From Bacteroidaceae bacterium (GTDB taxonomy: Bacteria; Bacteroidota; Bacteroidia; Bacteroidales; Bacteroidaceae): a DNA stretch of 64,000 bases. Where the stretch lies: NCBI GenBank assembly GCA_016280445.1, contig JAEEGS010000034.1, forward strand, positions 1-64,000. The letters are read 5' to 3'. This document shows, piece by piece, positions 1 through 6,251 of the stretch. Both the position numbers and the translations under genes were made by a program. The notes below the pieces were generated by a model. That model searched no databases. It worked only from the letters and a program-made list of their open reading frames with translations, and was not told the DNA's origin. The stretch's first letter is position 1; each line of letters begins with the position of its first letter.

Positions 1-172
1 GAAGCGAGCTGCCCAGTTGCTTACCGAATCCCAGCTCTCCATCAATGAAATTGCCACTCATGTCGGTTTCGCCACTGCTCGCAACTTCTCTTCCTCTTTT
101 AAACAGATATTCGGTGTTACCCCCTCGGAGTACCGCCATAGAGAAGAAAATGCTAAAAAAACGCATAATTGA
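1..172 (+). CDS. AraC-type regulator, C-terminal fragment
   Basis: The reading frame is open from base 2 and stops at TGA 170-172, giving the last 56 residues of a protein that begins outside the window. The end holds the second helix-turn-helix of an AraC/XylS domain: SINEIATHVGFATARNFSS is followed by FKQIFGVTPSEYRHRE, the standard recognition helix and closing motif. In Bacteroidota such an end commonly belongs to a hybrid two-component regulator or a stand-alone AraC protein; the fragment cannot tell which. Nothing upstream is visible, so the target and ligand are unknown. The gene points toward the RNA-like region at 410-819. Confidence 0.85.
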   Translation, partial: KRAAQLLTESQLSINEIATHVGFATARNFSSSFKQIFGVTPSEYRHREENAKKTHN

Positions 173-377
173 AAATTAAAAGAGTTGATTGTTTCCTAAT
201 GGCTAACTGAAATATAGCTCGGATAAAAACTCTTTGTAATGTCATTACAAAATGGAGCCTAAATGTGGTTAAATACGTTAAATTTTCATCTTTTCTAATC
301 TCTATAGAATCCACGTCACCACTTTTCTACCGTTTAAGATGTAAATAGCTGATAGAAAAAGACTTGCAAATACTAAC

Positions 378-408
378 TTGTTTTTTCCCTTTTTTTTCAC
401 TATCTTTG
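378..408 (+). promoter_or_regulatory. Bacteroidota-type promoter
   Basis: TTG at 378-380 is separated by exactly 20 nt from TATCTTTG at 401-408, a full match to the Bacteroidota -33/-7 form (TTG, 19-21 nt, TAnnTTTG). Transcription should begin near 412. No protein gene of normal size follows before the terminator at 784-813, so the promoter most likely drives a non-coding transcript. Confidence 0.7.
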
Positions 409-457
409 CACCAGAAACGCAAGTCGGTACACTCTTGTCATCATGAAGCGCGTTTCT

Positions 458-541
458 TCAATTCCTTGTACTGATTGATCAATTCCTTCTACTTATTCAT
501 CAATTCCTTCTACTAATCGATCAATTCCAAGAAGGAATCGA
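458..541 (+). repeat. 21-bp tandem repeat, four units
   Basis: Units lie at 458-478, 479-499, 500-520 and 521-541, each starting TCAATTCC. The first three share TCAATTCCTTnTACT. The fourth, TCAATTCC-AAGAA-GGAATCGA, is itself an imperfect palindrome whose right half is complementary to the TCAATTCCTTC of the earlier units, so the array can fold in alternative hairpins. Seven units of 3 nt would keep a reading frame, but stops occur in the frames inspected. Confidence 0.8.
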
Positions 542-572
542 GTTTATCACTTACACTATCACCGGGGAGGTT

Positions 573-593
573 CTTCCACTGAGTCAGTGGAGG
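573..593. repeat. Short dyad of the CTTCCAC element family
   Basis: CTTCCACTGAGTCAGTGGAGG contains a 15-bp palindrome with one central base (576-590). Its CTTCCACTG arm and TGAGTCA core recur in the larger dyad at 60331-60502, which suggests a common origin. Confidence 0.5.
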
Positions 594-777
594 TTTCCCC
601 ACTGCCGTCATTGCCTTTGTTGCGGCAGCCACAACTATCCGCTTCATCTGCTTCATCATCCCGCAGGGATATGTTTTTTCTCACAAGCCCGCTGCGCGAG
701 CGATGAAGCGGATTGATCGGATTTTTCTTGCGGTTTCTGTTCAAGAATCAGCGGAATTCAAATTTATTTTCTCGAAT

Positions 778-819
778 AAAAAAGCCGTCGTTACCCAGCG
801 TGGTAACGACGGCTTTTTT
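778..819. terminator. Bidirectional intrinsic terminator
   Basis: GCCGTCGTTACC (784-795) pairs perfectly with GGTAACGACGGC (802-813) around a 6-nt loop. A run of six T follows on the plus strand (814-819) and six A precede it (778-783), so it can end both the plus-strand RNA-like transcript and the minus-strand oxidoreductase operon. Confidence 0.9.
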
Positions 820-923
820 GTTTTGATGATGTTTGTCAATTCATTTTCTGAATGTACCCCCGATGTTCATTCGCATTTTGTTTCGTCTTCGTTCCTTGAC
901 TCACAGAATGCTATTGCCATCCC

Positions 924-967
924 AACTCATTCAAAAATGTATACTTAATTCATTTTTTGAATGAGTT
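924..967. repeat. Inverted repeat over the stop codon of the gamma-subunit gene
   Basis: AACTCATTCAAAAA (924-937) pairs perfectly over 14 bp with TTTTTGAATGAGTT (954-967). On the minus strand the hairpin includes the last codons and the TAA stop (945-947) of the gamma-subunit gene. It lacks a GC core and a clean T-run, so it may be an mRNA 3'-end stabiliser rather than a terminator. Confidence 0.55.
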
Positions 968-1490
968 CCATGCCGCGGCGGATGGCCTCCTCGTTCATGG
1001 GGATAAGTTTGTGGTGGCGTTCGGGCAATGCCTTGTGGAGTCCCTTCACCACGTCTTCCACAGTGGCAACGGGGCGCACCTTGAGGTAGCCGCCCAGGAC
1101 GAGCATGTTGAACACCTTGGAGTTGCCTGTGCGGGCAGCCTCTTCCATGGCGTCGATGCGATAGACGTTGATGTCGTCACGCTTGGGGGGCTGGATGATG
1201 GAGTGTCCATCGTAGATGATGGTGCCACCGGGTTTCACCAATGACTCGAACTTCTCGAGAGAGGGCTGGTTGAGCACAATGGCTGTGTCGTAGGCACTGA
1301 CGATGGGGGAGGATACCATCTCGTCGCTGATGATGACGGTCACATTGGCTGTGCCGCCACGTTGTTCGGGACCATAGGCGGGCATCCAACTCACCTGCTT
1401 GTCTTCCATGATGCCTGCGTAGGCAAGGATCTTGCCCATGGAGAGGACACCTTGTCCTCCAAATCCTGATATGATAATTTCTTCTGTCAT
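945..1490 (-). CDS. 2-oxoacid:ferredoxin oxidoreductase, gamma subunit
   Basis: A 181-aa protein of the pyruvate/ketoisovalerate oxidoreductase catalytic domain family. It opens with the family's GFGGQGV loop (residues 9-15) and continues with MPAYGPEQRGG, which normally contacts coenzyme A and the partner subunits. It should form the gamma part of a cytoplasmic heterotetramer that oxidatively decarboxylates a 2-oxoacid to acyl-CoA, passing electrons to ferredoxin, or runs in reverse. The length is normal for a separate gamma subunit (KorC/VorC type). It is the last gene of the operon; its ATG follows the second half of a palindromic element, with a purine-rich stretch just upstream. Substrate cannot be fixed from sequence. 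Confidence 0.9.
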   Translation of the reverse strand: MTEEIIISGFGGQGVLSMGKILAYAGIMEDKQVSWMPAYGPEQRGGTANVTVIISDEMVSSPIVSAYDTAIVLNQPSLEKFESLVKPGGTIIYDGHSIIQPPKRDDINVYRIDAMEEAARTGNSKVFNMLVLGGYLKVRPVATVEDVVKGLHKALPERHHKLIPMNEEAIRRGMELIQKMN

Positions 1491-1612
1491 AAAGACCCCC
1501 TCCCCGCTCCCCCTGTTGAGGGGGAGAGTAGAATGTTTGTGGGGAGGATTCTACTTCTTGTTCTTATGGTGACCACTCCCTCCCTCAACAGGGAGGGTGA
1601 GGGGAGGGCCTT
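1491..1612. repeat. Palindromic intercistronic element, copy 1
   Basis: A 122-bp element fills exactly the gap between the beta-subunit stop and the gamma-subunit ATG. It has a hairpin at each end (CTCCCCCT-GTTG-AGGGGGAG and CCCTCCCT-CAAC-AGGGAGGG), a central GTAGAAT...ATTCTAC hairpin, and outer CCCTCCCC/GGGGAGGG complementarity. It matches copy 2 (2381-2509) with one mismatch in the first 66 bases; the main difference is a short linker (1556-1561). The architecture is that of a MITE-like mobile palindromic repeat. No transposase is visible. Confidence 0.8.
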
Positions 1613-2380
1613 CTACTCAACTGTATTTTTTAAGTCTCCCAATGGGTAATAAGGGAACATGTTGTCAACCATCCACTGGTTGGCCTGCTCGGGTGTCATC
1701 TTCCAGCCTGATGCGCAGGTGGAGACAATCTCGACGAGGGAGGTTCCCTTCTTGTTCATGGAGTTCTCGAATGCCTGACGGATGGCCTTCTTGGCCTTGC
1801 GGATGTTGGCGACCGTGTTGACTGCCTGACGTGTCACGTAGCAGGTGCCTTCGAGCTGTACGGCAAGGTCGGTGATGTGGAGTGGGTATCCGTGGAGGTC
1901 TGCCTGACGACCATAAGGACAAGTGGCTGTCTTCATACCCATGAGGGTGGTGGGGGCCATCTGACCACCTGTCATGCCGTAGATGGCGTTGTTGATGAAA
2001 ATCATGGCGATGTTCTCACCACGGTTCAGTGCATGGATGGTCTCACCTGTACCGATGCAGGCCATGTCGCCGTCACCCTGATAGGTGAAGACGAGCTTGT
2101 TGGGCCAGAGGCGCTTGATGGCAGATGCACAGGCTGGCGCACGTCCGTGACTGGCTTCAATCCAATCGACATCCACATAGCGGTAGGCGAACACGGCGCA
2201 ACCCACAGGGCAAATGGCAATGGTGTCTTCTTCCATGCCCATCTCTTCGATGATTTCGGCAACGAGTTTGTGAACCACACCATGACTGCAGCCAGGGCAG
2301 TAGTGCATTGGCGTTTCGTTCATCAGGGTCGGTTTACCGTAGATTCTATTCTCGGGAATAATTAGTTCTTCGCGTGTCAT
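1613..2380 (-). CDS. 2-oxoacid:ferredoxin oxidoreductase, beta (TPP) subunit
   Basis: A 255-aa thiamine pyrophosphate-binding subunit. The cysteine motif HYCPGCSHGVVH lies near residue 30 and the TPP/Mg signature GDGDMACIG with its downstream NNAIYGMTGGQ lies at about residues 100-140, as in beta subunits of the KorB/VorA/PorB group. It carries the active site of the heterotetramer made with the neighbouring alpha, gamma and ferredoxin-like subunits. Length and motif order are normal. The gene is separated from both neighbours by near-identical palindromic elements (copies 1 and 2), and its TAG stop lies at the very edge of copy 1. 2-oxoglutarate or branched-chain 2-oxoacids are both possible substrates. 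Confidence 0.92.
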   Translation of the reverse strand: MTREELIIPENRIYGKPTLMNETPMHYCPGCSHGVVHKLVAEIIEEMGMEEDTIAICPVGCAVFAYRYVDVDWIEASHGRAPACASAIKRLWPNKLVFTYQGDGDMACIGTGETIHALNRGENIAMIFINNAIYGMTGGQMAPTTLMGMKTATCPYGRQADLHGYPLHITDLAVQLEGTCYVTRQAVNTVANIRKAKKAIRQAFENSMNKKGTSLVEIVSTCASGWKMTPEQANQWMVDNMFPYYPLGDLKNTVE

Positions 2381-2509
2381 AAAGACCCCCTCCCCGCTCC
2401 CCCTGTTGAGGAGGAGAGTAGAATGTTTGTGGGGAGGATTCTACTTAATTATTATCGTTCTTATGGTGACCACTCCCTCCCTCAACAGGGAGGGTGAGGA
2501 GAGGGTCTC
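2381..2509. repeat. Palindromic intercistronic element, copy 2
   Basis: A 129-bp second copy of the element at 1491-1612 fills the gap between the alpha-subunit TAG stop and the beta-subunit ATG. Start-proximal bases (GTCATAAAGACCCCCTCC read on the plus strand) are identical in the two copies. The central linker is about 7 nt longer than in copy 1. Confidence 0.8.
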
Positions 2510-3643
2510 CTACTTCATCCAGTAGCCCTTCGGCCATTTGTTACTCATTCTTTCGCGTGCCATGCTCTTGAAGTCTTCCACAATCTCCATTGGAGAGGAG
2601 ACCATACCGCCTGAACGTCCTGAGTGGAACACGGTGGCTTGTCCTTCGGTGGCGAGACGCACGTCGTTGATCATCTGGCCTTCGCACTGCTCGACGCAGA
2701 GAATGCTCTTGATGCGCTCGGAGAGTTGGCTGATAATCTTGTTGGGGAAAGGCCAAAGGGTCTTCGGACGCAACATGCCCACCTTCATGCCTGCTTCCTG
2801 CAGCAGGTCGATGGCTTTCATGCTGATGCGTGACGAGATGCCGTATGCCACGATGAGGTATTCGGTGTCGTCATCCACTCGATACAACTCGTAGTCCACT
2901 TCTTCGGCCTCTACCTGACGGTACTTGGCTGCCATCTTCTGGTTGCGGTCTTCCATCACCTGTGGGTCTAACTCCAGGGTGGACATGAAGTTATACTTGC
3001 GGTTTTTCAGGCCGATGCCATTGGTGGCCCAAGGACACTGCTTGGCGATTTCTTCGTCGGTGCGACGTGGACGATAGGGTGGGAGTTCCACCTTCTCCAT
3101 CATCTGGCCGAGCACACCGTCGGACAGGATGATGACGGGCATGCGCCACTTGAATGTCAGTTCGGCTGCCTTGCCCATGCAGTCACACATCTCCTGCACG
3201 CTGTTCGGAGCGAGGACGATGGTGTTGTAGTCACCGTTGCCACCACCATAAACTGCTTGATAGTAGTCTGCCTGACCTGGCTGGATGGTGCCGAGACCTG
3301 GACCTCCACGGCCAACGCTGACGATGACACCAGGCAGTTCGTTACCTGCCATGTAGCTCAGTCCTTCTTGCATCAAGGCGATGCCAGGAGATGAACTGGA
3401 GGTGAACACCAGTTTGCCCGTACAGCCTGCACCGTACAGCATATTGATAGAAGCCAACTCGCTCTCTGCCTGTAAAACCACCATACCTGTGGTTTCCCAA
3501 GGCTTGTCGGCGGCGAGTGTCTCCAACACTTCACTCTGTGGGGTAATAGGATAGCCAAAGAAACCATCGTAACCGTAACGGATGGCCGCTTTGGCAATTA
3601 CTTCATTGCCTTTCAGCAATACAATGTCTTTTTTGTTGTCCAT
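2510..3643 (-). CDS. 2-oxoacid:ferredoxin oxidoreductase, alpha subunit
   Basis: A 377-aa alpha subunit without a fused gamma domain, the length typical of VorB/KorA proteins. The N-terminus GNEVIAKAAIRYG and GYPITPQSEVLE, the acidic AESELASINMLYGA, and the glycine-rich RGGPGLGTIQPGQADY are the family's pyrimidine-binding and CoA-side motifs. It pairs with the beta subunit to bind TPP. The gene begins 3 nt after the stop of the ferredoxin-like subunit, so the two are probably translationally coupled. Bacteroidota homologues are usually annotated as 3-methyl-2-oxobutanoate or 2-oxoglutarate oxidoreductase; the acyl-CoA synthetase in the same operon favours a branched-chain or aryl substrate, which is inference. 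Confidence 0.92.
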   Translation of the reverse strand: MDNKKDIVLLKGNEVIAKAAIRYGYDGFFGYPITPQSEVLETLAADKPWETTGMVVLQAESELASINMLYGAGCTGKLVFTSSSSPGIALMQEGLSYMAGNELPGVIVSVGRGGPGLGTIQPGQADYYQAVYGGGNGDYNTIVLAPNSVQEMCDCMGKAAELTFKWRMPVIILSDGVLGQMMEKVELPPYRPRRTDEEIAKQCPWATNGIGLKNRKYNFMSTLELDPQVMEDRNQKMAAKYRQVEAEEVDYELYRVDDDTEYLIVAYGISSRISMKAIDLLQEAGMKVGMLRPKTLWPFPNKIISQLSERIKSILCVEQCEGQMINDVRLATEGQATVFHSGRSGGMVSSPMEIVEDFKSMARERMSNKWPKGYWMK

Positions 3644-3646
3644 TCT

Positions 3647-3874
3647 TTACTCCTCCTTTTTACGATAAACTGTAATGCAACCGTCAGGGCATACGATGGC
3701 GCAACTGGTACAACCATTGCACTTCTCCCAGTCAGTCTGTTCGGCGTAGTTGTACCCCTTGTGGTTGACAGTGGCACTCAGTGTGACAAGATGTAATGGA
3801 CATGCTATCGTGCAGAGGTTGCAGCCCTTGCAACGCTCAATATCCACGACGATAGCGCCTCTCATTTTTGCCAT
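3647..3874 (-). CDS. 2-oxoacid:ferredoxin oxidoreductase, delta (2x4Fe-4S) subunit
   Basis: A 75-aa bacterial-type ferredoxin. Two complete cluster motifs are present, CKGCNLCTIACP near residue 15 and CNGCTSCAIVCP near residue 53. It should act as the electron-transfer (delta) subunit of the oxidoreductase encoded by the next three genes. ATG at 3872-3874 directly precedes AKMRGAIVVDIERC. The gap to the upstream TPR-like gene is 52 nt and to the alpha gene only 3 nt, which supports one transcript. Confidence 0.93.
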   Translation of the reverse strand: MAKMRGAIVVDIERCKGCNLCTIACPLHLVTLSATVNHKGYNYAEQTDWEKCNGCTSCAIVCPDGCITVYRKKEE

Positions 3875-3926
3875 AATTATTTTTACTTTTGCTTTTAATT
3901 TTCAACGTTCAATTTGCATCCCTCCT

Positions 3927-4106
3927 CTACGGGTTGAACCTGTCTTTGCAGTAGAACTCAATGATGGACATGGTCATCTTGCGCAGTTCCACCGCTTCCG
4001 ACGTGGGGTTCAGCTTGATGGCTTCAGCATAAGCGTCAAGGCAGGTTTTCCAGTCTTGACGCGCATATGCTTCTTTGCCTTTATTCAGCCAGTCTTTCTC
4101 AGTCAT
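3927..4106 (-). CDS. 59-aa TPR-like small protein
   Basis: A short ORF between the acyl-CoA synthetase and the ferredoxin subunit, reading MTEKDWLNKGKEAYARQDWK at its start and ending in DRFNP. Residues 5-38 (WLNKGKEAYARQDWKTC, then LDAYAEAIKLNP) fit one tetratricopeptide repeat with its conserved small and aromatic positions and the closing LNP. It starts 8 nt after the synthetase stop and keeps the operon direction, so it is likely translated with it. The function is unknown; a single TPR helix pair suggests a small adaptor or assembly protein for the synthetase/oxidoreductase, which is inference. Confidence 0.75.
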   Translation of the reverse strand: MTEKDWLNKGKEAYARQDWKTCLDAYAEAIKLNPTSEAVELRKMTMSIIEFYCKDRFNP

Positions 4107-4114
4107 CGGCTGGC

Positions 4115-5788
4115 TTATTTGTACTTCTCAGCATCATTCTCTCGAATCTCCACACGACGGATTTTCCCGGAGTGTGTCTTCGGCAGTTCATCAACGAACT
4201 CGATAATGCGTGGATATTTATAGGGGGCGGTAGTCCTCTTTACGTGGTCTTGTAGTTCCTTAATCAGGTCTTCGTTGGCTTTATCCTTCCATTCCCGACC
4301 CAACACGATGGTGGCTTTCACCACCATGCCACGAATGTCGTCGGGCACACCAGTGATGGCACATTCAACAACAGCAGGGTGGGTCATCAGGGCACTTTCC
4401 ACCTCGAAGGGACCGATGCGGTAGCCTGACGATTTGATGACATCGTCGGCACGGCCCACAAACCAGAAGTAACCATCTTCGTCTTTGTAGGCGAGGTCTC
4501 CTGTGAAGTAGTAGCCATCGTGCCATGCCTTGTTGGTCTCTTGAGGGTTGCGGTAGTATTCGCAGCAGAGGCCAATCGGTTTTCTCTGGTCGGTGCGGAT
4601 GGCAATCTGTCCTTCCTCACCCACTTCGGCCTCGGTTAAGTCGCGCTTCAACAGATGGATGTCATATTGTGGCATCGGTTTGCCCATGGAACCAGGTTTG
4701 GTCTTCATCCAAGGTGTGGTGCCAATGAGGCATGTTCCCTCGCTTTGTCCGAAGCCTTCCTTGATTTCCAATCCTGTGATTTCAAGGAACTTGTCATAGA
4801 CAGCCGAGTTCAGTGCTTCGCCAGCCGTTGTGACGTGTTCGAGCGAACTGAGGTCGAAACGGCTCAGGTCTTCACGAATCATGAAACGGTAAATGGTGGG
4901 CGGTGCACAGAAACTGGTGATGCGGTATTGGCCAACTTTTGTCAGGATGTCGGCTGCATTGAACTTTTCGTGGTCATACACGAAGAGTGTGGCACCAGCA
5001 ATCCATTGTCCATACATCTTGCCCCATGTGGCTTTTGCCCAACCTGTGTCGGCCACAGTGAGGTGGAGGCTGCCCATGTGGAGGTAGTGCCAATAGGCTC
5101 CTGTGCCGATGTGGCCGAGTGGATAGGTGTGGTCGTGGATAGCCATCTTGGGCTGTCCGTTGGTGCCAGAGGTGAAGTACATGAGCAGGTAGTCGGATGA
5201 TTTGGTCACGCGTCCACTCTTGTCCTCTTTTGCCACTTTGACGCCTGCTTTGAAGTCGTCCCATCCTTCTGGAACGATGGGGCCAATGCTAATGCGGTGC
5301 TTCAAAGTGGGCCATTCGGCGTATGCTTCGTTGATGTGCTTCAGAATCAGTTCGTCGCCTGCCGCTACGACAGCCTTCACACCTGCACTTTTCACACGGT
5401 AGACAATGTCCTTCTTGGTCAACAAGAAGGAAGCGGGGATGGCTACTGCACCAATCTTGTGCAGTGCCAGCATGGTGAGCCAGAACTGATAGCGGCGCTT
5501 CATGATGAGCATGACGAAGTCGCCCTTATGGATGCCCAGTGAGCGGAAGTAGCTGACCACCTTGTTGGTCTCTCTACGGATGTCGGCAAAAGTGAATCGG
5601 CGTTCGATGCCTTTGTCGTTGCACCACAGCAACGCCAGGCGGTCGGGCGTCTCTTCTGCCCACTTGTCCATCACGTCGTAGGCGAAGTTGAAATTTTCTG
5701 GAATGACAAATTCGAAGTTTTTCTCAAAGTCTTCTTGAGAGGTGAAGGTTGACTTTTTGAGGAACCTGTCAAGCATAGTGTTGGCCAT
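4115..5788 (-). CDS. Acyl-CoA synthetase (AMP-forming)
   Basis: A 557-aa member of the ANL adenylating family. The phosphate loop TSGTNGQPK is at residues 206-214. Further on are the adenosine motif GEALNSAVYDKF, the hinge region YFTGDLAYKDEDGYFWFVGR, RADDVIKSSGYRIGPFEVE, and the C-terminal lysine in THSGKIRR. It should activate a carboxylic acid with ATP to acyl-AMP, then acyl-CoA; short, branched or aromatic acids are plausible for this acetyl-CoA-synthetase-like subgroup. It is the first gene of the operon, under the promoter at 5912-5943. With the oxidoreductase it could form acid to acyl-CoA to 2-oxoacid, or the reverse. Confidence 0.9.
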   Translation of the reverse strand: MANTMLDRFLKKSTFTSQEDFEKNFEFVIPENFNFAYDVMDKWAEETPDRLALLWCNDKGIERRFTFADIRRETNKVVSYFRSLGIHKGDFVMLIMKRRYQFWLTMLALHKIGAVAIPASFLLTKKDIVYRVKSAGVKAVVAAGDELILKHINEAYAEWPTLKHRISIGPIVPEGWDDFKAGVKVAKEDKSGRVTKSSDYLLMYFTSGTNGQPKMAIHDHTYPLGHIGTGAYWHYLHMGSLHLTVADTGWAKATWGKMYGQWIAGATLFVYDHEKFNAADILTKVGQYRITSFCAPPTIYRFMIREDLSRFDLSSLEHVTTAGEALNSAVYDKFLEITGLEIKEGFGQSEGTCLIGTTPWMKTKPGSMGKPMPQYDIHLLKRDLTEAEVGEEGQIAIRTDQRKPIGLCCEYYRNPQETNKAWHDGYYFTGDLAYKDEDGYFWFVGRADDVIKSSGYRIGPFEVESALMTHPAVVECAITGVPDDIRGMVVKATIVLGREWKDKANEDLIKELQDHVKRTTAPYKYPRIIEFVDELPKTHSGKIRRVEIRENDAEKYK

Positions 5789-5911
5789 ATTCTTTTTCTC
5801 TTTCTATTGCGTCGGGCAGCACATTCTTCCCTTCCACATCATGCCTGTATGTCGTGCTCTATTGTGCATAAAAAATGCACACTCTTTCATCTGAGTGCTG
5901 CTTTTCGAGTT

Positions 5912-5943
5912 CAAAATTACCAACAATATATGTATTGGACAAA
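5912..5943 (-). promoter_or_regulatory. Promoter of the acyl-CoA synthetase/oxidoreductase operon
   Basis: Read on the minus strand: TTTG (5943-5940), 20 nt, TAATTTTG (5919-5912). This is a full -33/-7 match. The predicted leader is about 115 nt and contains a small GTGCAT/ATGCAC hairpin (5864-5880). Confidence 0.75.
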
Positions 5944-5966
5944 TAAAAAACATGTAAAAATGAGCG

Positions 5967-5997
5967 TTTTACACACATGTCGCCCTTGTGTGTAAAA
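5967..5997. promoter_or_regulatory. Candidate operator, 11-bp inverted repeat
   Basis: TTTTACACACA (5967-5977), 9 nt, TGTGTGTAAAA (5987-5997) is a perfect inverted repeat. Relative to the minus-strand promoter it lies about 24 bp upstream of the -33 element. Extra half-sites (TGTAAAA) occur at 5953-5959 and 6034-6040. The geometry suits an activator or repressor dimer controlling the operon, and perhaps the divergent channel gene. Confidence 0.55.
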
Positions 5998-6239
5998 ATG
6001 GGGCAAGAAAAATGCACACCACTATGGATGATGTGTAAAAGAAAAAAATGATAAAGGAGAATAAGGACAAAAATACAATCAGAAAGAACAGAGTGTAGGC
6101 AAGTGACTTTGGGGTGGCGAGAAGAACGAAAGTAGCGGGAATGTACAAAATAGTTGGCAAATGGCTGCGGAGAACCCCTATTTTCCTGTTGGAATGATGA
6201 TTTATGAAAGGCTGGATGTCAATTCTCAATTATATTTCT

Positions 6240-6247
6240 TACTTTTG
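6240..6247 (+). promoter_or_regulatory. -7 element of the channel gene
   Basis: TACTTTTG fits the -7 consensus but ends only 4 nt before the preferred ATG (6252). Transcription from it would start at or next to the start codon. No good TTG is seen 19-20 nt upstream, so the call is tentative. Confidence 0.4.
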
Positions 6248-6251
6248 CCGC

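Larger units (their letters stand above)
411..819 (+). ncRNA. Candidate structured non-coding RNA
   Basis: About 400 nt are bounded by a well-formed promoter (378-408) and a strong intrinsic terminator (784-819). There is no convincing ORF: an ATG at 444 stops after 11 codons, and a plus-strand ORF from 703 runs straight through the terminator hairpin. The interval is rich in foldable structure. It has four 21-bp tandem repeats (458-541), a 15-bp dyad CCACTGAGTCAGTGG (576-590), CTGCCG (602-607) pairing with CGGCAG (623-628), and a perfect 12-bp long-range pairing of ATCCGCTTCATC (637-648) with GATGAAGCGGAT (702-713). This is inference from sequence structure; a degenerate gene remnant is the main alternative. 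Confidence 0.45.

Noticed and set aside
458..541. CRISPR array
   Set aside because: The 21-bp units abut without spacers, there are only four, and no cas gene is present.
703..948. 81-aa plus-strand ORF after the 21-bp repeats
   Set aside because: It reads straight through the 12-bp terminator stem at 784-813, so a full-length message is unlikely, and the product has no recognisable feature.
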